Positions 33,177 through 41,112 of a stretch of DNA of 64,000 nucleotides are shown here, in pieces (position 1 is the first letter of the stretch; every line of letters begins with the position of its first letter). The notes beneath the pieces are model-generated. The model ran no database searches. It saw only the letters and a program-made list of their open reading frames with translations, and was not told where the DNA came from. The stretch is taken from assembly GCA_032251515.1 (NCBI GenBank), contig JAVVDU010000009.1, positions 7,846 to 71,845 on the forward strand. Direction: 5' to 3'. This DNA is from Carthagonibacter sp032251515 (lineage in GTDB: Bacteria > Gemmatimonadota > Gemmatimonadetes > Palauibacterales > Palauibacteraceae). The position numbers were made by a program, and so were the translations under genes.

Positions 33177-35339
33177 CTAGGAAGGATGCGTGAACGTCCC
33201 GTTCCGCCCCGCGAGGCGCTCCAGGAGCGGGGCGGGAGCGAACCGGTCGCCGTGGGCCTCGGCGAGCCGGACGAGGTCGTCGCACACCCGCGCGAGACCG
33301 ACCGTGTCCGCCCAGCGCAGCAGGCCGCCCCGGAAGGGCGGGAATCCGGTTCCGAAGATCATCGCCAGGTCGAGCATGTCGGCCGACGCGACGACCTCCT
33401 CGTCCAGGGCCCGGGCGGCCTCGTTCACCATCGGGAGCAGGCAGCGCCGCCGGATCTCCTCGGCGTCCGGCTCGGGGCCGGCCGGCGGCAGCATCCCGGT
33501 CAGCGCGGGATCCGCCCCGCGCGACCGCCCGTCCTCGTACCGGTAGAACCCGCGCCCGTTCTTACGCCCCAGGCGTCCCTCCTCGATGAGGCGGTCGAGG
33601 AGGCTCGACGGGGCGAGCCGCTCGCCGATCCCCTCGGCCATCTCGCGCCCGGCGTGCACGGCCACGTCGAACCCGACCTCGTCCAGCAGCCGGCAGGGGC
33701 CCATCGGCATCCCGAACGCGCGCAGCGCCGCGTCGATCGTCTCCACGGGGACCCCTTCCTCGAGGAGCCGTCCCGTCTCGCCGAGGTACGGGGCGAGCAC
33801 GCGGTTCACGAGGAACCCCGGCCGGTCGGCCACGATGACGGGCGTCTTGCCCGTGTCGAGCACGAAGCGGAAGGCGGTGGCGAGGGCGCGGTCGTCCGTG
33901 CCCTCGGCCCGGACCACTTCCACGAGCGGCATCTTGTGCACGGGATTGAAGAAGTGCAGGCCCACGGCCCGCCCGGGCCGCTCGAGCCGCGCGGCGATCG
34001 CGGCGATCGACAGGGCGGAGGTGTTGGAGGCCAGCACCGCGTCCGGTCCCATGGCGGATTCGAGCTCCCGGAACACCTGCTGCTTCACGGGCAGTCGCTC
34101 GACCACCGCCTCGACGGCGAGATCGCAGCCGGCCACCTCGTCGTAGGAGAGCGTGCCGGAGATCCGGGCCAGCTTCAGGCCGCGCTCCTCCTCGTTGAAC
34201 ACGCGCGCCCGGACCGCCTTGTCGAGCAGCGCCGCGGCGTGGCGCAGGCCCGCGTCAAGCGCCTCCTGGTCGATGTCCTTGAGCACGGTCGTCCGGTCCG
34301 CGGCGGCCGCCAGCTCGGCGATCTCGCCGCCCATCACGCCGGCGCCGATCACCGCCACCGATTCCACCCGGTCGGCCGCCTCGAGCTGCTCGGCCGGCAG
34401 CTCCTTCTTCGCCGCCTGCGAGAGGAGGAACACCCGCACCAGCGAGCGCGAGACCTCTCCCGTCACGAGCTCGCCGAGCGCCCGCGCCTCCTCGGCGTAG
34501 GCCTCGTCGAGCGACGCGCCGGCGGTGGCCTCCAGGACGTCGATCGCCCGCCCCGGCGCCGGATAGAAGCCCTTCGTCTCCCCCGCCACGCGCCGGCGGG
34601 ACAGCGCGAACAGCAGCTTCCGCCCCGGCGCCGTTCGCTCGAGGAGCCGGTCGCGCAGGCCGAGGCGCGGCTCGGCGGGGTCGACGCGGCCGGCGATGAC
34701 GTCCGCCACGAACTCGGCCAGCGGGCGCTCGGCGGCGTGGGCCGGCACGACGCGGTCCACCAGGCCGATGCGGGCGGCCCGCGCCCCCGGCACCGGACGG
34801 CCGGACAGGATCATCTCGAGGGCGCGCTGCAGGCCCACCGTGCGCGGCAGCTTCACGCATCCCCCGAAGCCCGGCACGATGCCGAGCCGGACCTCCGGCA
34901 GGCCGATCCGCGTGGCGGAGCGGTCCGTGGCGACGCGGAAGTCGCAGTGAAGGGCCAGCTCCGTGCCGCCGCCCAGGCAGGTGCCGTCGATGAAGGCCAC
35001 GGTCGGGACCCGTAGGCGCTCCAGCCGGCGGAAGATCCGCTGGCCGGCGGCGCTCGCCGCGCGCCCCTCCTCGGCGTCGCGGACGTCCGCGATCTCCCGG
35101 ACATCGGCCCCGGCGATGAACGAGGCTTCCTTGCCGCTCCGCACCACGAGCGCCGTGAGCTGGCCGTTGGCGATGCGGGACTCCAGCTCGCCCAGCAGCT
35201 CGTCCAGCCGCCGCAGCACGCCGGAGGACAGCGTGTTCACGGACGCCTCGGCTCGCTCGAACACGAGGCTGCCGATCCCGTCGAGGTCGATCTCCAGCCG
35301 GAGGGGCGAGTCGGTCGGACGGCTCGGCGAGGACGTCAT
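33177..35339 (-). CDS. FadJ-like fatty-acid oxidation protein (enoyl-CoA hydratase / 3-hydroxyacyl-CoA dehydrogenase)
   Basis: Two-step beta-oxidation enzyme, 720 aa. The N-terminal crotonase half (about 15-200) has SFIAGADVREI for the first oxyanion loop and GTCLGGGTELALHCDFRVAT; the acid residue lies in RIGLPEVRLGIVPGFGG. The C-terminal half has the NAD site VAVIGAGVMGGEIAEL (about 325-340) and LASNTSALSI, HFFNPVHKMPLVEVV and PGFLVNRVLAPYL. Residue order matches FadJ/FadB alpha subunits. The ATG at 35339 has GGGAG upstream; a TTG nine bases earlier is possible. A hairpin sits just before the gene. No thiolase gene is nearby, so the partner is elsewhere. It could also process products of the paa pathway. 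Confidence 0.92.
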   Translation of the reverse strand: MTSSPSRPTDSPLRLEIDLDGIGSLVFERAEASVNTLSSGVLRRLDELLGELESRIANGQLTALVVRSGKEASFIAGADVREIADVRDAEEGRAASAAGQRIFRRLERLRVPTVAFIDGTCLGGGTELALHCDFRVATDRSATRIGLPEVRLGIVPGFGGCVKLPRTVGLQRALEMILSGRPVPGARAARIGLVDRVVPAHAAERPLAEFVADVIAGRVDPAEPRLGLRDRLLERTAPGRKLLFALSRRRVAGETKGFYPAPGRAIDVLEATAGASLDEAYAEEARALGELVTGEVSRSLVRVFLLSQAAKKELPAEQLEAADRVESVAVIGAGVMGGEIAELAAAADRTTVLKDIDQEALDAGLRHAAALLDKAVRARVFNEEERGLKLARISGTLSYDEVAGCDLAVEAVVERLPVKQQVFRELESAMGPDAVLASNTSALSIAAIAARLERPGRAVGLHFFNPVHKMPLVEVVRAEGTDDRALATAFRFVLDTGKTPVIVADRPGFLVNRVLAPYLGETGRLLEEGVPVETIDAALRAFGMPMGPCRLLDEVGFDVAVHAGREMAEGIGERLAPSSLLDRLIEEGRLGRKNGRGFYRYEDGRSRGADPALTGMLPPAGPEPDAEEIRRRCLLPMVNEAARALDEEVVASADMLDLAMIFGTGFPPFRGGLLRWADTVGLARVCDDLVRLAEAHGDRFAPAPLLERLAGRNGTFTHPS

Positions 35340-35357
35340 GGGGTGCAACTCCCGGAC

Positions 35358-35388
35358 GGAGACGGGGCGCGTCGGGCGCCCCGTCTCC
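35358..35388 (-). terminator. Strong hairpin between lipoprotein and fadJ genes
   Basis: A 13-base perfect stem (35358-35370 with 35376-35388) and a 5-base loop, between the lipoprotein stop and the fadJ start on the same strand. It may end transcription from the lipoprotein gene. It ends 19 bases before the fadJ ATG, so it could also affect fadJ translation. No T-run. Confidence 0.6.
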
Positions 35389-35405
35389 CCTGTGGTGGCC
35401 TCGGA

Positions 35406-36164
35406 TCAGAGCCGGAGGCGGTCGTCGCCGTTCTCCGGCGTGAGGAGGAGCGTGTCGACGGCCGACGGGTCGACCTGCACGTTCCAGTACAGCTCGCCGC
35501 GGACCGTCGGCACGCGGGCCGACACCCACCAGTCACCGCCCGGCAGGGTGCGCGTCACGTACCCGTCGGCGTTCGTCGTGTCGGCGAACACCTCGGTCTT
35601 GCGGGCGGCGAGGATCTCGGCCTCGATGTCGAAGTAGTCCTCGTAGGCGACTTCTTCCCAGCTGTCCCGCGCGATCTTGAAGGAGTCGATGCGGCTCGCC
35701 ACCGATTCCTGCATGGCCGTGAAGGCGTCGAACAGCTCCTTCTTCTCGCGCTCCAGGCGGGCCACCTGGCTCTCGAGGTTTCCGAACTCCTCGTACTTCT
35801 GGAGGTAGGCGCGGGAGCGCCGGTCCAGGCCCTGCAGCTCCTGCGACAGCCGCTGCAGGCGGTCGCGACCCTCGGACCACTCGCTGTCCTTCTCCCGCCA
35901 CGCTTCCTGGGCCGCGCGGATCTCCTCGAACGTCTCGAGCATGTCCGCGGGGATCTCAGGCCGCGGGGTCTCGGCCTGCGTGTCCAGGAGGTCGAAGACG
36001 GAGTCGCGGTCGAACGGGAGGAACCGGACCTCCACGTTCGGCTGCGGGACGGGGCCGTCGACACCCTCCCCCAGGACCTGCACGGTGATCGGAGAATTGC
36101 CGCAGCCCGCCAGGGCCAGGGCCGCCCCGGCGACGAGGGCCGGGCTGACTCTCTGCTTGCGCAT
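35406..36164 (-). CDS. Lipoprotein with coiled coil, unknown function
   Basis: Not recognised beyond topology. 252 aa from the ATG at 36164: signal peptide with lipobox ALAGC (Cys about residue 21), a beta-rich stretch (SPITVQVLGEG; VEVRFLPFDRDSVFDLLD), a long charged coiled coil (about 75-170, including LQRLSQELQGLDRRSRAYLQK), and a C-terminal beta domain (YVTRTLPGGDWWVSARVP, ELYWNVQVD). The end looks like a carboxypeptidase-regulatory or transthyretin-like fold. A good promoter lies 50 bases upstream, so it is transcribed alone up to the hairpin. Confidence 0.72.
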   Translation of the reverse strand: MRKQRVSPALVAGAALALAGCGNSPITVQVLGEGVDGPVPQPNVEVRFLPFDRDSVFDLLDTQAETPRPEIPADMLETFEEIRAAQEAWREKDSEWSEGRDRLQRLSQELQGLDRRSRAYLQKYEEFGNLESQVARLEREKKELFDAFTAMQESVASRIDSFKIARDSWEEVAYEDYFDIEAEILAARKTEVFADTTNADGYVTRTLPGGDWWVSARVPTVRGELYWNVQVDPSAVDTLLLTPENGDDRLRL

Positions 36165-36213
36165 GCATGCTCTCCACGTTGAGGGACGCGCCGGATCTCC
36201 CGAGAGGGAGGCG

Positions 36214-36242
36214 AATCTACCGGCCGGGCCGCGCGGTTTCAA
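36214..36242 (-). promoter_or_regulatory. Sigma70-type promoter of the lipoprotein gene
   Basis: Minus strand TTGAAA (36242-36237) and TAGATT (36219-36214) with a 17-base spacer. Predicted start near 36207, leader about 43 bases before the ATG at 36164. Confidence 0.65.
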
Positions 36243-36333
36243 CGCACGGGGCCGGATCGGACCGGCGGAGGGAAGGGGTATGGTGGACGGAGGCGACGCC
36301 GCCCGCGGGCGAGCGACGGAACGGCCGGGCGCC

Positions 36334-37305
36334 TCAGTGGACCCGGTCGTCCAGCATGAACTGGCGCGGGTCGAGCGGCCGTCCGTCCAGGGTGACCTCG
36401 TAGTGGAGGTGCGGCGCGGTGGCGAGCCCCGACTTGCCGACCTCGCCGATCACGTCGCCCCGCTCCACGCGCATGCCGCGGCGCACGTCCGCCGAGCCCA
36501 TGTGCGCGTACAGCGTCCGATAGCCGTACCCGTGGTCGATCTCGACCGTCTTGCCGTATCCGGCCCGGTTGCCGGCGGAGACCACCCTGCCGCGGGCCGT
36601 GGCGAGGATGGGAGTCCCCGCAAGGGCGGAGATGTCGATACCCGGGTGGGGCCGGTTCACGAGCAGGAGCGGGTGGAAGCGGTTCCGGCTGAACGACGAG
36701 CTGACCCAGGAGTCCTCGGCCTGGATGGGACGGATCGAGGGGCGCGACAGGAAGACCTCCTCGTGCATCGCCACCGAGTCCATCGCCTCCTCGATGCTGC
36801 CCGACAGGAGCTCCACGCGGCGGGTCAGCCGGTCGACGTCGTAGGCGCTGGCCAGCGTCCGCGAGGCCAGCGCCGGGGAGGCGGTGAGGAACTCCTCCAT
36901 GGCGGGATCGCGCCGCAGCGGGCCGCCGACGCCCACCGCCTGCACCTCGGGATCGATGAGCGGCAGCCCCGCGAGCAGGCGGATCTGGCGGTCGCGGTCC
37001 GCCATCCGGTCGATCGCCGAGCCGAGCAGGCCGAGCTTGTTCTCGACCTCGGCCAGGGACCCCGAGAGGTTGGTGTTCTCCAGCCGCAGGCGGGCCAGCT
37101 CGCTCTCGCGCAGGGCATCGCCACCGACCGTGAGCAGCACCCCTCCCAGGAGCACCACGAGCAGCGCGAGGCCGCCCGCCAGCGCGTGCAGCAGCCGGCG
37201 CGACACGCGCAGAGAGCACACCCGTCCTCCTCCGTCCGGCATGAACTGGACGGTGAAGGCACGGGCTTTTCGAGACTCGTGCTGTGGCGAACGAGAAGGC
37301 GTCAT
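36334..37305 (-). CDS. M23-family peptidoglycan peptidase (LytM domain)
   Basis: Envelope peptidase or peptidase-like activator of 323 aa. A basic N-terminus is followed by one membrane anchor (about 40-62, HALAGGLALLVVLLGGVLLTV), a short coiled coil, and a C-terminal M23 domain. That domain has the zinc ligands: H in RPHPGIDI with its Asp, and the HxH of ATAPHLHYEVT. All key residues are present, so it should be active on cell-wall cross-links. The ATG at 37305 keeps the conserved FTVQFMPDGGGRVCSLRV strand before the anchor; there is no clear ribosome site. The promoter at 37436-37465 precedes it with a leader of about 125 bases. Confidence 0.88.
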   Translation of the reverse strand: MTPSRSPQHESRKARAFTVQFMPDGGGRVCSLRVSRRLLHALAGGLALLVVLLGGVLLTVGGDALRESELARLRLENTNLSGSLAEVENKLGLLGSAIDRMADRDRQIRLLAGLPLIDPEVQAVGVGGPLRRDPAMEEFLTASPALASRTLASAYDVDRLTRRVELLSGSIEEAMDSVAMHEEVFLSRPSIRPIQAEDSWVSSSFSRNRFHPLLLVNRPHPGIDISALAGTPILATARGRVVSAGNRAGYGKTVEIDHGYGYRTLYAHMGSADVRRGMRVERGDVIGEVGKSGLATAPHLHYEVTLDGRPLDPRQFMLDDRVH

Positions 37306-37435
37306 GCGCAAACTTTTCAGATCGCGCCGCGCGCATGCGAAGCCGCGCTGCATCCCTGCGGGATACGCGGCTCCGTCGCGACCGTGCTGGACCGGCTGGG
37401 CTCGGGCGGCATGCGGACGCCGAGCGGGACCCGGG

Positions 37436-37465
37436 ACGCTACCACGGGCCGCGCGCCCCTGTCAA
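37436..37465 (-). promoter_or_regulatory. Sigma70-type promoter of the M23 peptidase gene
   Basis: Minus strand TTGACA (37465-37460, full consensus) and TAGCGT (37441-37436), spacer 18 bases. It lies between the metG stop and the peptidase gene, so the peptidase is not dependent on the dnaE-metG operon. Confidence 0.65.
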
Positions 37466-37512
37466 GCAAGTCCGGTGCCGGAGACCTGCCGGGGGAGGAA
37501 GGCGCGGGGGGA

Positions 37513-39030
37513 TCAGGGAGTCTCGGGCCGGGGAAACAGAACGCCCTCCCGAGCGGGCGACAGTCGCGCGGGAAGGCGGGCGTCCAGGTCCCCGAATGCG
37601 GGCAGGTCTCCCTCGCCGCCCAGGCGATGCCAGATCTCCAGCGCCTTGCCCGGCATGAACGGGGCGAGCGCGATGGCGGTCCGGGCCAGGGCCCGGTGCA
37701 GCGCGGCGAGCACGGCGTCCAGGCGGTCGCCGGCATCGGGGTCCTTCGCGAGCCGCCAGGGCTGCTCCGCGTCCACGAACGCGTTGCCCCGACGCACGAT
37801 CTGCATGGCGGCATCGATGCCCTCGTGCAGGCGGAAGGAGTCCATCGCGACCGTGTAGGCGTCCAGGGCCTCGTCCCCGTCGCGGTCGAGGGACGTGGTG
37901 GCGCCGCGCGGCACTTCGCCGGCCCGGTAGCGGCGCAGCATGGAGACCGTGCGGTTCAGCAGGTTTCCGAGATCGTTGGCCAGGTCCGCCTCGTAGCGCA
38001 CGTCGAACTGCGCCAGGAACGCCTCGGCCGAGGCGAAGTCGCGGTCCCCGGTCCACGGTGTCTCCCGCAGCAGGAAGTAGCGGAAGGCGTCCGGGCCGTG
38101 CCGGTCGACGAGTGCGTCGAGGTCCAGCTTGCGGGCCTCGGACTTCGAGAGCTTTCCGCCGCCGATCATCAGGAACCCGTGCGCCCACACGGTGCCGGGC
38201 AGCGGCAGGCCGGCCGACATCAGCATGGCCGGCCAGATCACGCAGTGGAACCGGGTGATGTCCTTGCCGATCACGTGCAGGGCCGCCGGCCACCAGGTGT
38301 GGTGCACCGGGTCCGGGAAGCCGATGGCCGAGATGTAGTTCGGCAGGGCATCGAACCACACGTAGACGGTGTGGTCGGGGTCACCGGGGAAGGGGACGCC
38401 CCATGGGACGCGCGATCGCGAGGCGGAGATGTCCTCCAGCCCGCCCTCGAGGAGCCGCAGGATCTCGTTGCGGCGGCTCTCCGGTTGGATGAACCCGGGG
38501 TGCTCGCGGATGTGGGCGAGCAGCGGGTCGCGGTACTTCGAGAGCCGGAAGAAGAAGTTCTCCTCCTCCGTCCACACGATCTCCCGCGACGGATGGAACG
38601 GGCAGCGCCCGTCCTCCAGCTCGGCTTCCTTGCGGAAGGCCTCGCAGCGGGAGCAGTAGTAGCCCTCGTAGCGGGCCGTGTAGATGTCGCCCGCCGCGGC
38701 GATCCGCTCGATCAGGGCCCGCACCGCCCGCCCGTGGCGGGGCTCCGTCGTGCGGATGAAGTCGTCGTGCGACACCTCGAGCCGCTCCCACACGGCGGCG
38801 AACCGCCCGGCCACCTCGTCCACCCAGTCCTGCGGCGGACGGCCCTGGCGCTCCGCCTCCTGCAGGACGCCCTGGCCGTGCTCGTCCATGCCGATCACGA
38901 AGCGCACCTCGTCGCCCCGGAGGCGGCGATAGCGCGCGATCGCGTCCGCGCCGACCTTCTCGAACGCGTGGCCCATGTGCGGGTCGCCGTTGGCGTAGTC
39001 GATCGCCGTCGTCAGGTAGAAACGGGTCAC
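37513..39030 (-). CDS. Methionyl-tRNA synthetase
   Basis: Charges tRNA-Met. 505 aa, class I fold: HMGH at 18-21 (HIGH motif), a zinc-finger insertion (CSRCEAFRKEAELEDGRCPFH), and GGGKLSKSEA at about 292-301 (KMSKS motif). There is no C-terminal EMAP/tRNA-binding domain, so it is the short form. It is the last gene of the leftward operon with dnaE, accA and the PSP1 gene, 31 bases after the PSP1 gene, an arrangement also known for PSP1-metG neighbours in Firmicutes. Confidence 0.96.
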   Translation of the reverse strand: MTRFYLTTAIDYANGDPHMGHAFEKVGADAIARYRRLRGDEVRFVIGMDEHGQGVLQEAERQGRPPQDWVDEVAGRFAAVWERLEVSHDDFIRTTEPRHGRAVRALIERIAAAGDIYTARYEGYYCSRCEAFRKEAELEDGRCPFHPSREIVWTEEENFFFRLSKYRDPLLAHIREHPGFIQPESRRNEILRLLEGGLEDISASRSRVPWGVPFPGDPDHTVYVWFDALPNYISAIGFPDPVHHTWWPAALHVIGKDITRFHCVIWPAMLMSAGLPLPGTVWAHGFLMIGGGKLSKSEARKLDLDALVDRHGPDAFRYFLLRETPWTGDRDFASAEAFLAQFDVRYEADLANDLGNLLNRTVSMLRRYRAGEVPRGATTSLDRDGDEALDAYTVAMDSFRLHEGIDAAMQIVRRGNAFVDAEQPWRLAKDPDAGDRLDAVLAALHRALARTAIALAPFMPGKALEIWHRLGGEGDLPAFGDLDARLPARLSPAREGVLFPRPETP

Positions 39031-39061
39031 GCGCCGCGATCCTGTGGGAGGGTGGAAAGGT

Positions 39062-40159
39062 TCAGGACGCGGCGTCCCGCGCGGCCCGCCGGGCCCGGGT
39101 GGCCTCCGCCTTCAGCTCGGCCAGCGGCACGGTCCGCTCGCTGCCGTCCTCGGCCCGCAGCGCCACGGTCTCGCGGAACAGGTCCCAGCCCAGGACCTTC
39201 TCCTCGCCGCGCTCGGTGCGGATCCGCTTGCCGCGCCGCGGAAAGCGCTTCTTCGCCTGCACGTACATGGCGTGCTCGTAGTGGAGGCACGACATGAGGC
39301 GCCCGCAGGCGCCGGAGATCTGCGCCGGGTTCAGCGACAGGCCCTGGTCCTTGGCCAGCTGCAGCGTGACCGGCTCGATCCGCGGAAGCCACAGGCGGCA
39401 GCACAGCTCGCGGCCGCAGCGCCCGATCCCGCCCAGCCGCTTCGCCTCGTCGCGCACGCCGATCTGCCGCAGCTCGATGCGCGTCTTGAAGGTGCGCGCC
39501 ATGTCCTTGACGAGGCCGCGGAAGTCGACGCGCCGCTCGGCCGTGAAGTAGACCGTCAACTTGTTGCGGTCCCACTGCCACTCGGCCTCGCTGATCTTCA
39601 TCTTCAGCCCGTGGCGCTGCACCAGCTCGCGCGTGCGGCGGCGGATCTCGGCTTCCTCCGCCTGGAGGTCCCGGCTCCGCTCCACGTCGACGGGCGCGGC
39701 GCGACGCAGCACGCGGTCGGCCGGCGGGACCACCGGCCCGTGGTGCGCGTGATCGCAGCCGCCCTCGCAGGTGTGGGTCCCGGCATCCGACACGCGCCGC
39801 ACCCACCCGAGGTCCTGTCCCCGGTCCGCCTCCACGATGACGTACTCGCGGACGCGCAGCGGCACGTGGCCGCGGAACGAGAAGTACTCCGAGCGGACGC
39901 CCTGGAACCGGACCTCGACGATCTGGTGGACGGGGCCCGAAGAGGCGTGGACGGGAGCGGGGGCCGGCGCGCCCCGCCGGACGGACCGCGGCCCCCGGCC
40001 CCTTCCCCGGCCCTTGCGTCCCGGCCCCCGGCGCACGCCTTCCACGGCCGGCGACGAGGCGATGTCGCGCGCCGGCCGGGGGCCGGATCGCCGGCCCGGT
40101 CGTTCCTCGCCTCCGTCCTGCGACCGGTCCCGGCCGCCGCCTCCGGGCGCCTCAGGCAT
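39062..40159 (-). CDS. PSP1-domain protein, RicT/YaaT-like
   Basis: 365 aa. The first 75 residues are Arg/Gly/Pro-rich and unstructured. Then comes the PSP1 domain (IVEVRFQGVRSEYFSF; YVIVEADRGQDLGWVRRV) and a C-terminal region with the conserved cysteines GRCGRELCCRLWLPR and GACGRLMSCLHYEH. In Bacillus, RicT uses these with partner proteins to bind iron-sulfur clusters and affect RNA processing. The extra CEGGCDHAHHG segment in the middle adds more possible metal ligands. The start overlaps the accA stop by eight bases. No ricA or ricF homologue is in view. Confidence 0.88.
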   Translation of the reverse strand: MPEAPGGGGRDRSQDGGEERPGRRSGPRPARDIASSPAVEGVRRGPGRKGRGRGRGPRSVRRGAPAPAPVHASSGPVHQIVEVRFQGVRSEYFSFRGHVPLRVREYVIVEADRGQDLGWVRRVSDAGTHTCEGGCDHAHHGPVVPPADRVLRRAAPVDVERSRDLQAEEAEIRRRTRELVQRHGLKMKISEAEWQWDRNKLTVYFTAERRVDFRGLVKDMARTFKTRIELRQIGVRDEAKRLGGIGRCGRELCCRLWLPRIEPVTLQLAKDQGLSLNPAQISGACGRLMSCLHYEHAMYVQAKKRFPRRGKRIRTERGEEKVLGWDLFRETVALRAEDGSERTVPLAELKAEATRARRAARDAAS

Positions 40160-41108
40160 CCGCCCTCTCTTCCCAGCGCCCCATGGCGTAGTACTTCTCC
40201 CGCCGCCGCCGGACCAGCTCGTCCGGCTCGATGCCCTCCAGCTCGTCGAGATGCCGGGCGAGCGCGGCCCCCACGGCCTCCGCCGCCTCCTCCGGCGCCA
40301 GGTGCGCTCCGCCCGGCGGCTCCGGGATCACCTCGTCGATGATGCCCGAGTCGGCGAGGTCGGGGGCCGTGAGCTTGAGCGCCTCGGCGGCGTCCGCCGC
40401 CCGCTCGCGGCTGCGCCACAGGATCGCGGCGCAGCCCTCCGGGGAGATCACCGAATAGATCGCGTTCTCCATCATCAGCACCCGGTCGGCCACGGCGATC
40501 CCGAGCGCGCCGCCGCTTCCGCCCTCGCCGATGATGCAGGAGACGATCGGGGTGCGGAGCCCGGCCATCACCAGCAGGTTGCGGGCGATCGCCTCGGCCT
40601 GCCCCCGCTCCTCGGCCCCGATGCCCGGGTACGCGCCCTGGGTGTCGACGAACGTGACGACGGGGCGCCCGAACTTCTCGGCCAGGCGGAAGAGGCGCTC
40701 CGCCTTGCGGTACCCCTCCGGGTGCGGCGACCCGAAGTTCCGACGGAGGTTCTCCTTCATGTCGCGGCCCTTCTGGTGGCCGATGACCATCACCGGCCGA
40801 CCCCCGAACCGAGCCCAGCCGCCCACGATGGCCGGGTCGTCGCGGTACTTGCGGTCGCCGTGCAGCTCGACCCAGTCGTCGCATAGCTGGCGGATGAAGT
40901 CGAGCGAGAACGGGCGCTCCTGGTGCCGGGCGAGCTGGACCCGGTCGTAGCGGCTCAGGGCCTGCATCTCGTCGCGGTGCGCCGTTTCCAGGCGCTCCTC
41001 GAGGTCGGCGATCTCATCGCCCACGTCGACGCCGTGGCGCGCCGCCCGCGACTTGAGGTCGGCGAGCTGCCGCCGGAGGTCCCCGAGTCCGTCGTTCGAA
41101 CCTGACAT
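40152..41108 (-). CDS. Acetyl-CoA carboxylase carboxyltransferase subunit alpha
   Basis: Carries out the second half of malonyl-CoA formation with AccD. 318 aa: N-terminal helix pair (DLRRQLADLKSRA, DLEERLETAHRDEM), then the crotonase-like core with VMVIGHQKGRDMKENLRRNFG, FVDTQGAYPGIGAEERGQAEAIARNL, IGEGGSGGALGIAVADRVLMMENAIYSVISPEGCAAILW. Normal length. It lies four bases after dnaE, overlapping the next gene by eight. accD is not in the window. Confidence 0.95.
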   Translation of the reverse strand: MSGSNDGLGDLRRQLADLKSRAARHGVDVGDEIADLEERLETAHRDEMQALSRYDRVQLARHQERPFSLDFIRQLCDDWVELHGDRKYRDDPAIVGGWARFGGRPVMVIGHQKGRDMKENLRRNFGSPHPEGYRKAERLFRLAEKFGRPVVTFVDTQGAYPGIGAEERGQAEAIARNLLVMAGLRTPIVSCIIGEGGSGGALGIAVADRVLMMENAIYSVISPEGCAAILWRSRERAADAAEALKLTAPDLADSGIIDEVIPEPPGGAHLAPEEAAEAVGAALARHLDELEGIEPDELVRRRREKYYAMGRWEERADA

Positions 41109-41112
41109 CGTG